From IMG/VR virus record IMGVR_UViG_3300023257_000043, positions 1 through 44,846 of that record: a stretch of DNA of 44,846 nucleotides; one strand, 5' to 3'. The notes below the pieces were generated by a model. The model had not been told where the DNA came from. It did no database searches and worked only from the letters and a program-made list of their open reading frames with translations. The DNA comes from a virus. Shown here piece after piece: positions 25,194-33,083 of the stretch (positions are counted from its first letter, which is position 1; each line of letters starts with the position of its first letter). The position numbers were made by a program, and so were the translations under genes.

Positions 25194-25890
25194 TGGTTCT
25201 CGATCTTTGCTTTCTCAGCTCCCGCAAAGAAGGTTCCTTTACCTCTTCTATAGGTAAAGGAGCATTGCCCTTGATATTCTCGTCCATCCGCATCTCTTCA
25301 TCCAAAGATGTATCAGTGATTAATGGTTGTTCAGGTTCAACATCAAGAAATTCATCTATCTTCTTCGACATTTCTTTATGATCTTCCTCAACACTACGTC
25401 CCACCAATTGCTCATCAACCGTGCGAGACATGATTAACTTCGCCATCTTTCTTACTTTATCACGACCTGCTTTTGGTAAGGCTGTCTGTTTAGTTACAGA
25501 GCGAGTTTCAATCTCCAAGCCGAGCGTTTTGACTCTATCAAGATCCATCACAGTGCTTGTTCCCACAGCAATATACGCCTTAGCAGCAATGTCGTAAGCC
25601 AATAATAGCTGTTGTACTGAAACGGACTCTGGATCGTCTTTGAGTCTTCTATCTATCTCGTTACCAATGGTATCCATCTTATCAAAGAGCATACCTAAAA
25701 CATCGAACCGCTTCTTCAACGACTCCTGCATAAGGACATCTAGCTTCTTGTCCTCCTGCCTTAAAGTTCTAACAATGACAGCTTCTGCTCTCATCTCTAA
25801 ATGCTCGTCACCGTTAGCGAGAGCACGAATCTCTTCACGTATCTGCTCCAACATTTCTTTTTCTTTTAGTAGTTCCGCTGGCCTAGACAT
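25132..25890 (-). CDS. Helical protein, candidate small terminase subunit
   Basis: A 252-residue, highly charged and largely helical protein. Residues 1-70 look like coiled coil (LLKEKEMLEQIREEIRAL...), the middle is helical (VSVQQLLLAYDIAAKAYIAVGT), and the C-terminus is a basic Ser/Lys/Arg-rich tail. Placed directly before the large terminase in the T4 gp16 position, it could be the DNA-recognising small subunit, but no helix-turn-helix was identified and other genes nearby are also candidates. Position is the main evidence. Confidence 0.5.
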   Translation of the reverse strand: MSRPAELLKEKEMLEQIREEIRALANGDEHLEMRAEAVIVRTLRQEDKKLDVLMQESLKKRFDVLGMLFDKMDTIGNEIDRRLKDDPESVSVQQLLLAYDIAAKAYIAVGTSTVMDLDRVKTLGLEIETRSVTKQTALPKAGRDKVRKMAKLIMSRTVDEQLVGRSVEEDHKEMSKKIDEFLDVEPEQPLITDTSLDEEMRMDENIKGNAPLPIEEVKEPSLRELRKQRSRTIAKDKQKTKKRRSSTSGSSD

Positions 25891-26083
25891 TAGTATTTAC
25901 CTTTCTAAAACCAATCTTCCTGCGTGGTCTTGCTAATTTATTTCCGTTACAGTCTAGTAACCTAGAATCATCAGCAGAATCATCAACAGAGCAAGGAGCA
26001 TTTATCGCTGTATTTCCTATGTGCTTACTATACATAAGATCTCCTGGTGTATGAGTCCAGCGTCTAAGATTTTTTATACTCAT
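25883..26083 (-). CDS. Small hypothetical protein (66 aa)
   Basis: A 66-residue basic protein starting MSIKNLRRWTHTPGD with TAGGAGA upstream of the ATG. It ends in an eight-nt overlap with the candidate small terminase gene. There are two cysteines but no clear zinc motif, and no membrane segment. The good ribosome site and compact packing support a real gene. Function unknown. Confidence 0.5.
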   Translation of the reverse strand: MSIKNLRRWTHTPGDLMYSKHIGNTAINAPCSVDDSADDSRLLDCNGNKLARPRRKIGFRKVNTNV

Positions 26084-26087
26084 GGTA

Positions 26088-26351
26088 TTAATCTCCTATC
26101 AACTGGTCGTGCTTGGCTACTTTGGAATACCTAGCGATCTCATTTATACCTGCATGCTTCTTATCTGCGTCCATATCCTTCTGTGTCTTTGATCCTCTTT
26201 GGGAATCACCGGGAATGATAGGTACAGAGAATACCTTTTCCATTGCTATACCACACTTAGAACACATAGGTAAATCAACATTTCTATCTACCACGAATCT
26301 ATCCTCTACCAATTTGATACCACAGCACGGACACTTATACTCGTAGGTCAT
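26088..26351 (-). CDS. FmdB-like zinc-ribbon protein
   Basis: An 87-residue protein whose first 45 residues form a zinc ribbon: YKCPCCGIKL and later MCSKCGIAMEKVFSVP, the pattern of FmdB-type small regulators, in which a second CxxC ends in a strand. The remainder (SKTQKDMDADKKHAGINEIARYSKVAKHD) is helical and polar. Phages often carry such ribbons next to terminase genes; the role may be DNA or protein binding. AAAGGAG precedes the ATG by six nt. Overlaps the Mor-like gene by four nt. Confidence 0.6.
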   Translation of the reverse strand: MTYEYKCPCCGIKLVEDRFVVDRNVDLPMCSKCGIAMEKVFSVPIIPGDSQRGSKTQKDMDADKKHAGINEIARYSKVAKHDQLIGD

Positions 26352-26821
26352 TTCTTACTCCTTTTTTTCTCTAATTTTTTTAGCTTCTTACGATGATTAG
26401 CTCTATCTTGAGCTTCCTTCTTTCTTCTCTGTGCTTCTTCTGTTGCATATTCAGCAGCTGCACGATGTGCCATTGAAGGATTGATTCTAGTCTTTCCAAT
26501 CCCAAACAACCTGCGTATCCTGTTGTACTGATGAATCACACCACACGGAGTAAGGTCGTACTTCTTACACATTGCCTTTACTACTGCCAATGATTCTGTA
26601 TCAGTACGTGTTTGCTGAATGGTGCGGTATATTTCTACATCACGCGCTACCTTATTCAGATCGTGTCTTGATGGGATTGGGATCGTTGTACCACCAAAAA
26701 CTCTAATGAACTTCTTCGTTGTGTCCCATCCCATTATCTCAAACAATTCCACAAAAGGGGTGTCCTTGAATAGGGTTAGGAGAAGTGATATCTCATCTAC
26801 CGGATCGTCTATTGGGTTCAT
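26348..26821 (-). CDS. Mor-like helix-turn-helix DNA-binding protein
   Basis: A 157-residue protein. Residues about 30-115 follow the Mor/C activator layout: a helical dimerisation part, a beta segment FIRVFGGTTIPIPSRHDL (the family's FGG-x-x-x-x-IP), then a helix-turn-helix in RDVEIYRTIQQ...LAVVKAMCKKYDLTPCGVIHQYNRIRRLF. In phage Mu such proteins activate middle and late promoters. The C-terminal 45 residues are very basic and helical. Here it could regulate the structural operon downstream; a small-terminase role is an alternative, since some contain similar HTH folds. Confidence 0.65.
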   Translation of the reverse strand: MNPIDDPVDEISLLLTLFKDTPFVELFEIMGWDTTKKFIRVFGGTTIPIPSRHDLNKVARDVEIYRTIQQTRTDTESLAVVKAMCKKYDLTPCGVIHQYNRIRRLFGIGKTRINPSMAHRAAAEYATEEAQRRKKEAQDRANHRKKLKKLEKKRSKK

Positions 26822-26827
26822 TATTAT

Positions 26828-27169
26828 TTACTCCTTGCTTAGTAATTCACCAACAAAAGAAGATGCTGCTTTATATTTTGGCAACCACTTGTTAAGTTTA
26901 TCCAATGCTGATTCAACACCTCTATGTGTTCCTAATCTATAAGCACGGAGAAGTGTCTCCTTACCATTGATAACGTGTTGCGCAGAATCTAACAAGTCTT
27001 TTACAACACTAGCAGGAACAGTGGTGGAAAGTTCTCTTTCAAGTTGACGAGCGAACTCAATCTTTATTGACTGACTCTGCCCAACCACTATAGGATAACA
27101 ATCACCGCCACCATCATCCATTATGTCTTTAACTATGATATTGGAATCGGTCCTGGGCGTTTTACTCAT
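26828..27169 (-). CDS. Hypothetical protein (113 aa)
   Basis: A soluble 113-residue protein with GGAGAG before its ATG and a four-nt overlap with the RuvC-like gene. It starts MSKTPRTDSNIIVKDIMDDGGGD and is helical from residue 35 on (FARQLERELSTTVPASVVKDLLDSAQHV). This resembles small phage proteins carrying an N-terminal TPRTD tag followed by a coiled region. No function can be assigned. Confidence 0.55.
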   Translation of the reverse strand: MSKTPRTDSNIIVKDIMDDGGGDCYPIVVGQSQSIKIEFARQLERELSTTVPASVVKDLLDSAQHVINGKETLLRAYRLGTHRGVESALDKLNKWLPKYKAASSFVGELLSKE

Positions 27170-27723
27170 CTTGTTTCTCTCCTAAGCCACTCCGCCATCA
27201 ATATAGCGTCAGTCTTGTTGTCATCCAGCTTCTTTGCACGTGCTGTCTTTCCGATTCTAAAATCTACAGAAGGCCATTGCTGTGTAGCTGCAAGAGTGCT
27301 TCGTCTTTTTATCTCTTTACGTTTCCTAGCGTTTTGCTGCTTCTTGTTTTCTCCGTCCTTCTTTATGATTTGAAAGGCTCCTATCATAGGTGCTTGCCAT
27401 ACCTTCGGCTTGACCATGACCAACGGAACCCCCATACAGGCAGTCCAAGTTTTCCAGAATTTAACTGCGCCTAAGAATGTAGCGGTTGCTTTTATTCCTC
27501 CGCGCTTCTGCTTACCATTATCAGTCAATCCCATGTATGTCCCAACGTCCTCCAACACCACTCTAAGCGGAGGTCTTTTACCGAGCATAACCTTCAGCTT
27601 CTTTACAGACGGTACATCTAATGTCGTATCTATAGATGCCATTCCTGCAAATGTTCCATCAGGTGCCAATATCATTACCCAAGATACCGTACCCGGATCA
27701 ATTCCCCAAAAATACTTAATCAT
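27166..27723 (-). CDS. RuvC-like Holliday junction resolvase
   Basis: The ATG at 27723 overlaps the stop of the sigma-like gene (ATGA) and has AAGGAAAG upstream, so I prefer it over a start at 27768. The 185-residue protein begins with the first acidic strand YFWGIDPGT (Asp9), has the second acidic residue in VVLEDVG (Glu58), and ends with the acidic pair DDNKTDAILMAEWL. Those carboxylates bind two metal ions in RuvC-fold resolvases. A Lys/Arg-rich insert (KKQQNARKRKEIKRR) probably contacts junction DNA. It would trim branched replication intermediates before packaging, doing the work of T4 endonuclease VII. Confidence 0.8.
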   Translation of the reverse strand: MIKYFWGIDPGTVSWVMILAPDGTFAGMASIDTTLDVPSVKKLKVMLGKRPPLRVVLEDVGTYMGLTDNGKQKRGGIKATATFLGAVKFWKTWTACMGVPLVMVKPKVWQAPMIGAFQIIKKDGENKKQQNARKRKEIKRRSTLAATQQWPSVDFRIGKTARAKKLDDNKTDAILMAEWLRRETR

Positions 27724-28436
27724 CTTTTTTCCATCTTTCCTTGTCTGATGCCTAACAAGTATCCCCAACGGACGCTTATGATAACTATATTTTTAAGTCG
27801 TATAGCTATATTGTTTTGCATCGCGTACTTTCGTTTCAACTCATAATACTCTTCCGGCATGTTCTTTCCATAGTTGGAATAAGTTATTAAATTTAGTTCC
27901 TTATCCAATATCAAACTCAAAACATCCAAGGAGAAGTTTAGCCTACGTCCCGCCTTTATCCGCCACTTCATACGGTCAGTAACGTACTCGCGCACATAGT
28001 CAAGTAACCGCTGGTCATAAACATTCTGTATAGCGAGTTCACTTGGGATAGGAAATGTACCGTAACTAGCGAGATGGCACCTTGTCAGAACATCAACTTT
28101 ATCCGCATCGTCCAACATGAGCTGTGCTCTATTAAATGTGTGTTCAGGCATATCTTTCGCTAGCGCATTTCGTGCTTTGTAAAGAGTAATAGTTATGATG
28201 TTACCTCTTTTAACATCGAACTTCTTCTTCTTCAAGAATCCCCACAATGATATAGCTGTCTCCTGAACGATGTCCTCAATCATTGACAGGTTAGATACGC
28301 TTCTCTTCATCTGGTACTGAACCAATCTTGGTAGGTACTTGTAGAGCATTTCAAAACACTCATTCAGCACCTCCTCATTATCGTTAGCTGCATAGTCTAA
28401 ATACAGTTTGTTAAACGCCTTTTTATCTAGCGACAT
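27720..28436 (-). CDS. Sigma-factor-like protein
   Basis: A 238-residue protein. Residues about 45-95 resemble sigma-70 region 2: IEDIVQETAISLWGFLKKKKFDVKRGNIITITLYKARNAL follows the region 2.1-2.4 pattern that binds RNA polymerase and reads the -10 box. A region 4 helix-turn-helix is not obvious; the C-terminal half has basic and aromatic helices that may replace it, as in T4 gp55. It may redirect host polymerase to late genes. Overlaps the Rad50-like gene by 14 nt. The match is by eye and modest. Confidence 0.6.
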   Translation of the reverse strand: MSLDKKAFNKLYLDYAANDNEEVLNECFEMLYKYLPRLVQYQMKRSVSNLSMIEDIVQETAISLWGFLKKKKFDVKRGNIITITLYKARNALAKDMPEHTFNRAQLMLDDADKVDVLTRCHLASYGTFPIPSELAIQNVYDQRLLDYVREYVTDRMKWRIKAGRRLNFSLDVLSLILDKELNLITYSNYGKNMPEEYYELKRKYAMQNNIAIRLKNIVIISVRWGYLLGIRQGKMEKR

Positions 28437-30351
28437 CTACTTGTACCTTCGTCTCACCCTTTATTTTCGTAACGGTAATAATCTTATCAAAAATTCCACT
28501 ATCTGCCAAGTCTTTATTGTGGGTAATAACAAATACACCATCTCGCTCTGCCTTTTCTCTACCAAGCAAAGATAGTGTCCAGTCAAGATTTTCATCATCG
28601 AGCACCTTGAACAGTTCATCGAATATTAATATATTGAGCCGCGAATGTCCAACACACTGTGATAAAGAGCAGAGCGTCAGTAGAACAGGCATGTCTATTA
28701 TATTCTTTTCTCCTCCTGATAGCTGCTCATAGCTTTTAGATCCATTCTGCATATCTACCTGTACTTCAAACTTTTCTCTCAACTCACCGCTCTTTAATTT
28801 CCTCTGTGTGTTGAATGTTACTTCTACTCCTTCAGGCAAGTACTGACGTATCCGGTCATTCATAAACGGTGTTATAGACTTCAACACCAATGACCGTATT
28901 CCGCTGCCTGAGCACATACTCTGCACGAACCATAATGCTTCTACCTCTTCGTCTACACCCACAAGCGTTTCGTTTACTACACTTATCTTGGTTTTGATGT
29001 CCTTTATAATCTTGCGAAGAGAATTGATTGTTTCTTTATGTGGGTTAGGAGCTTTCTTCAACATCTTTATACTTTCAGTCACAGTTGAAATGTCTTTATC
29101 AAGAGAATTAACGGCAGTGGTATATCTCTTTTTTACTCTTTCAAACTCATCAAGTTCTTTGTCCAACTTACCGATTTGTATGATAGTAGCTTTGTACAGT
29201 TCCTTATGATGGAGAATCTTTTTTGCTAATTCCTTGTATTCCTTATCATCGGATTCCTTACGATTTGATAGTTGTTCATGGCGTTTTTCTGCTTTTTCTA
29301 ATTTTCCGTATGCGTCACTGTGTAGCACATCTTTGGATTCAGGTGTTATTGTTGACCCACAATTACCACAAGTAACATCTTCATCAAGACTATTAATCCT
29401 GTCCAGTTCAGTGTTCGACTCTTTAATAATAACCTCTTCCGCCTGGATCTTAACACCAAATACCGAGAGTGACGTTTTAACAGTAGCTAAAGCTATATTG
29501 TGCTTTTCCATCTGAGCAAACTCATCGTCCTTTTTCTTCTCTAAAGACTTTCCTTTTTTGAGTATCTTTGTTTCTTTACTGGTAACAACTTGCAAGCTAT
29601 CCTGCACAATTACAAGCTCCTTCTTCATGTTTGATAAATCTTGCTGTTTGCTCTTTACCTCTTTAGCTCTATCTGCGTTATACGTGGTTTCTTTTTGTTG
29701 TGCTTCTTTGCCTAACTTTTTCTTAGATAAAATATCAGCGTTTAACTCAGCTATTTTCTCTTCTGAACTTTCCTTATCCATCTGCTTTCCTTCAGCTAAT
29801 CGACCAGCAGCGCGGGACATATCAGTTAGATGAGTGAATAAACCTGCTGCTTTCTCAACAATTTCTTTCTGATCTTTATCGGTACATCCAGAAAAGAACT
29901 GTGTACTCTGCTGTGAAAACAAGAATGAATTAGTGAAGGACAGCAACGTGCAGCCAATTACTTCCTGGACATAGGCGTTTGTTTCCTTGTTATCTTTTCT
30001 CGTAATATCATCCGAGGTTCCATCATCACCCAAAACAGTAATCTTAACATTGTTTTCATGGACGCTATGCTTCCTGTATCGAGATATTCGATAGGTATAA
30101 TCGCCGTCTTCAACCCAAACACTAACCTCACAGTCCTTACCAACAGCTTCATTTACTACTTCATCTTTACCGGGACCGCGATCTGTCTTACCAAATATGC
30201 ACCACAATATGGCTTCTGAAAAGATAGTTGATTTTCCGGCACCGTTCTTACCAACTATCATACACGCTGTTCCTACCTTGAAAACGTCATCACCAAGAAT
30301 TACTTCTTTCACTCGGCAGAAATTACGAATCTCTAATCTGGTTATCCTCAT
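28423..30351 (-). CDS. Rad50/SbcC-like ATPase (T4 gp46-type recombination nuclease subunit)
   Basis: A 642-residue SMC-like ATPase. N-terminal Walker A is GKNGAGKST (about residue 34-42); a long coiled coil follows, interrupted by a zinc hook CGNCGS near residue 325 that dimerises two arms; the C-terminal lobe has the signature LSGGEKN and Walker B LNILIFDEL. With the next gene it forms the Mre11-Rad50-type complex that resects DNA ends for recombination-driven replication, as T4 gp46/gp47. The shorter coiled coil fits phage versions. Gene order (47 then 46, overlapping four nt) is typical. Confidence 0.93.
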   Translation of the reverse strand: MRITRLEIRNFCRVKEVILGDDVFKVGTACMIVGKNGAGKSTIFSEAILWCIFGKTDRGPGKDEVVNEAVGKDCEVSVWVEDGDYTYRISRYRKHSVHENNVKITVLGDDGTSDDITRKDNKETNAYVQEVIGCTLLSFTNSFLFSQQSTQFFSGCTDKDQKEIVEKAAGLFTHLTDMSRAAGRLAEGKQMDKESSEEKIAELNADILSKKKLGKEAQQKETTYNADRAKEVKSKQQDLSNMKKELVIVQDSLQVVTSKETKILKKGKSLEKKKDDEFAQMEKHNIALATVKTSLSVFGVKIQAEEVIIKESNTELDRINSLDEDVTCGNCGSTITPESKDVLHSDAYGKLEKAEKRHEQLSNRKESDDKEYKELAKKILHHKELYKATIIQIGKLDKELDEFERVKKRYTTAVNSLDKDISTVTESIKMLKKAPNPHKETINSLRKIIKDIKTKISVVNETLVGVDEEVEALWFVQSMCSGSGIRSLVLKSITPFMNDRIRQYLPEGVEVTFNTQRKLKSGELREKFEVQVDMQNGSKSYEQLSGGEKNIIDMPVLLTLCSLSQCVGHSRLNILIFDELFKVLDDENLDWTLSLLGREKAERDGVFVITHNKDLADSGIFDKIITVTKIKGETKVQVDVAR

Positions 30352-31481
30352 TTTAATACACCGGCCACTTTCCTAACAAACTTACGTGTACCTGTTAATC
30401 CTTTATTTGTGAGATGTACTTCTTCCATGACTTCTTTGACCGCAGCGGATACCGAGGAGTGGGACAAATCGGTGGGACAGTAGTCTGTAATGTATTGCTT
30501 GACACATTCATCGAAGCCAAGGCCGTAGTACTCTTTCCCAGCCAAACCCGCGTCTTTATCTGCTTCATCTGTAGCTCTCACCAGTAGCACTTCAACATCT
30601 CTGGCTCCTGCTCTCAATAATTGACTCTTAATCTCTTCTGGAGTAGTGTCTTTATTTCCCATTGGCAAAGCTACTGTATAGAAATGTTCTCCTACGCAAC
30701 TTGGTTCAAGATCATCGTAGTTTTTCCTTATGAACTTTGGAAACTGTAACGGCACTCTTGATACCTTCTTACCATCCAGCAACCATAGATATCTATCTCC
30801 ATCTTCTTCTGAACTTACGCTATCGTTTCTATCCATATGTAAACCAGCACCAATAAAGATAGTACTCTTCTTAACTGAAGGATGATGATAGTGAGCGAAG
30901 AAACAGATAACAGACTTTGCTCCTTCTTGCTTGAGGACTGTCTTTAACTCTTTGACACTTATCCCTTTTTCACTTTTTACTCCGGTAGCGAATCTCGCTC
31001 CTTTAACCTCTACATGACCAATAACAACAATATCCTTGCCGTGTATTTGATTGTCCATCAAGAATCCTTTTGTTATTTCTGAATCATACGGCAGAGCAAG
31101 GACATGTCTGCCATCAACCTCAATAAGTTCTGGCTCATCATAGACATTTCCAATATCAGCAAAAGGCGCTATTGAAGAGTGCTTACAGGATTCTCTAAGG
31201 AAAAGATCGTGGTTTCCTACAATGAAATGCAACTTAATTCCAAGGCAAGAAACAAATCGTAACGCTTTCCATACAGCATGATACACCGGAACATCTATCC
31301 TATATCTGTTATGGAAGATGTCACCACCAAGGAAAAGCTCATTAATTCCTTTACTGTAACACTCTTTACCGGCCTGTTCAATAACACTGACGATATCATT
31401 CAGCCTAGCATCTTTTCCATCAACTATAGAGTTGAATGTCTGATATCGCCTACCGTGGAGATCTCCAAGTATTGCAATCAT
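30348..31481 (-). CDS. Mre11/SbcD-like nuclease (T4 gp47-type)
   Basis: A 377-residue metallophosphoesterase with the family motifs in order: ILGDLHGRR (residues about 4-12), GGDIFHNRY, GNHDLF, GHVE and FAHYHHP. These bind two manganese ions for nuclease action. The C-terminal 120 residues are a helical capping region that contacts the ATPase partner. Encoded just upstream of the Rad50-like gene with a four-nt overlap, as in T4-like phages. It would resect double-strand ends to produce substrates for the RecA-like recombinase. Confidence 0.93.
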   Translation of the reverse strand: MIAILGDLHGRRYQTFNSIVDGKDARLNDIVSVIEQAGKECYSKGINELFLGGDIFHNRYRIDVPVYHAVWKALRFVSCLGIKLHFIVGNHDLFLRESCKHSSIAPFADIGNVYDEPELIEVDGRHVLALPYDSEITKGFLMDNQIHGKDIVVIGHVEVKGARFATGVKSEKGISVKELKTVLKQEGAKSVICFFAHYHHPSVKKSTIFIGAGLHMDRNDSVSSEEDGDRYLWLLDGKKVSRVPLQFPKFIRKNYDDLEPSCVGEHFYTVALPMGNKDTTPEEIKSQLLRAGARDVEVLLVRATDEADKDAGLAGKEYYGLGFDECVKQYITDYCPTDLSHSSVSAAVKEVMEEVHLTNKGLTGTRKFVRKVAGVLK

Positions 31482-31924
31482 TCTGTGCGTTTACCATCCT
31501 TTGAGTACTCTAGCGCATTATCTATCTGCTCCTGCCGAGGCCACATCCACCTAAAACAGTACCCCGGATGTTGATAACGAGCCTCTATTCTAGCCATATC
31601 CTCGTCAATACTTTTAATGATTATTGCTTCTCTTTCTGCTGAAAGATTTATTGTACCATCTTCATCCGGTTTACCTGCGCTATTTATCAAGTAGAAAACA
31701 GACGCTTGTGACGGCATGACAATCTCTTTCCCGCCACCAAGAAATTGATATTTTTCTTTTTCAAGGAAATCAAGAAGAGTTCGCATAGCAACATAATAAT
31801 CCGCTCCTTCAACAGAGGCCAAAACTACATCATCATCCATCAATGATGCAATTACAAGTGCGCGTTTATCGGGATCAAAAGTGTCTGCCGTAACCTTTTC
31901 ATACTCTGCAACTAACTTAATCAT
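31478..31924 (-). CDS. Hypothetical protein between RecA and the nuclease pair
   Basis: A 148-residue soluble, acidic protein that overlaps the nuclease gene by four nt and touches the recA stop, so it is coupled to recombination genes on both sides. It has a MDDDVVLASVEGADYYVAMRTLLDFLEKEKYQF stretch and a Trp-rich C-terminal part (GYCFRWMWPRQEQIDNAL). No known domain is recognised. Conserved coupling might point to an accessory factor in recombination, but that is inference only. Confidence 0.55.
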   Translation of the reverse strand: MIKLVAEYEKVTADTFDPDKRALVIASLMDDDVVLASVEGADYYVAMRTLLDFLEKEKYQFLGGGKEIVMPSQASVFYLINSAGKPDEDGTINLSAEREAIIIKSIDEDMARIEARYQHPGYCFRWMWPRQEQIDNALEYSKDGKRTE

Positions 31925-32955
31925 TACTTTATCTCCTTTAAATAGTACTTCCAGCTATCAGGCAATAACTTATCAGCGTTATCAGCTAACACAGTCTTGA
32001 GATTAGTAGACTGAAACTTATCTTCCTCACCGGGAATTGAATACCAACTACCATTTTGCTCCAGCAGTCCTTGTTGCACCATAACGGGCAATCCACATTT
32101 ATACCGCATTATACCTCTATCAAAAAGAGTAATGAAATTAGCTTTCACATACGGAGGAGAGAACTTATTCTTCGTAGTGGTCATAGCTCCTTCCAAACCG
32201 ATAACTGGAGCACCTTCTTTTTTTCGTACTCTCTTACCCATGCGTAACCAAAGGCGTAAGGTGGAATGAAACTTAATCGCTCTACCGCCCACTGTAACAA
32301 TGTCATCACCATACATAACTCCGACATTATCACGTGTCTGGTTTACGAGCACAAGGCAAACACGAGACTTAGATAATGCTCCTGTTACCTTCCGTATGTG
32401 ACCCATGGCTCTTGCTCTTGCTGCCATCTCAGCGCCGAACTTTACATTACCTTTCTTATCAACCTCCAGCTTTGCTACCGACCCAGCAACTGAATCCCAC
32501 ACAATAACTCCAGGTTTTTTATCCTTTTTTCGCGCCGCCAAGAATATTTCTATTTCTTCCCAACACTCTTCAATCAAGATTCCTGGTGCGACATATACAA
32601 ACCGCTCTTTATCAATTCCAAGAACTCCTATGAAATGTGCCGGGTGGGAGCCTTCAATATCAAGGTACATCCCATATCCTCCCATGCGCTGTACCTCTCT
32701 AATAGCGTGGATACCTAGTAGAGTCTTGCCTGTGGAAAAATCACCATAAACCTCAACCACTCTACCGAACGGAAATCCACCACCACAGGCAATGTCAATA
32801 GATAGCACTCCGGTAGAAACTAATTCTTTAATATCTGATGTGTAAACCTTTTCATCTGAAAGGAGAACGGCTCTCTTACTTCCGCCTAATATCTTAGATG
32901 GAGGTTTCGGTTCTATTACACTTTCCTTCTTGCTGACTGCTTTTCGTTTTACCAA
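31924..32955 (-). CDS. recA: RecA/UvsX recombinase
   Basis: A 343-residue recombinase. After an N-terminal basic segment it has Walker A GDFSTGKT (71-78), Walker B IVWDS (151-155), the segment EMAARARAMGHIRKVTGALSKS, and the L2-region LVNQTRDN, all in the order seen in bacterial RecA. The domain following L2 (TVGGRAIKFHSTLRL) also matches RecA more than T4 UvsX or archaeal RadA. It forms filaments on single-stranded DNA for strand exchange, together with SSB and the resection nuclease nearby. The tRNA gene lies just upstream. Confidence 0.93.
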   Translation of the reverse strand: MVKRKAVSKKESVIEPKPPSKILGGSKRAVLLSDEKVYTSDIKELVSTGVLSIDIACGGGFPFGRVVEVYGDFSTGKTLLGIHAIREVQRMGGYGMYLDIEGSHPAHFIGVLGIDKERFVYVAPGILIEECWEEIEIFLAARKKDKKPGVIVWDSVAGSVAKLEVDKKGNVKFGAEMAARARAMGHIRKVTGALSKSRVCLVLVNQTRDNVGVMYGDDIVTVGGRAIKFHSTLRLWLRMGKRVRKKEGAPVIGLEGAMTTTKNKFSPPYVKANFITLFDRGIMRYKCGLPVMVQQGLLEQNGSWYSIPGEEDKFQSTNLKTVLADNADKLLPDSWKYYLKEIK

Positions 32956-32986
32956 TTAAATCACGCTTTCATTTTGCTTCTAGTAG

Positions 32987-33074
32987 TGGACCGGATGGGG
33001 GTCGAACCCACGTCCTCCCTGTTTTCCGTCTATTTCGGAACACATCAGGCGCTCTCCCTTTGAGCTACCGGTCC
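32987..33074 (-). tRNA. tRNA gene with an extended anticodon region
   Basis: An 88-nt tRNA-like gene. The acceptor stem GGACCGG/CCGGTCC pairs perfectly over 7 bp; the D arm (GCTC/GAGC), the T arm (GTGGG/CCCAT with loop TTCGACC) and A73 are all normal; no CCA is encoded. The anticodon part does not fold: only CCTG/CAGG pair, with 24 nt between them, and the only 5-bp stem (TTCCG/CGGAA) has a loop AAATAGA with no U33. Removing 17 nt (for example GTGTTCCGAAATAGACG) leaves loop ATGAAAA with anticodon GAA (Phe), variable loop AGGAC and a normal 71-nt shape. Other cuts would give His or Tyr. Class II variable arm is not a better fit. Identity is uncertain. Confidence 0.75.
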
Positions 33075-33083
33075 GTTTAAAAC

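Noticed and set aside
26348-26821. Calling the Mor-like gene the small terminase
   Set aside because: The FGG-x-x-x-x-IP and HTH order fits the Mor family better, and another gene sits directly before the large terminase. Not fully excluded.
32987-33074. Reading the tRNA as class II (Leu/Ser/Tyr) with a long variable arm
   Set aside because: No 5-bp anticodon stem with a 7-nt loop exists at the required position; the only such stem starts nine nt too late and its loop lacks U33.
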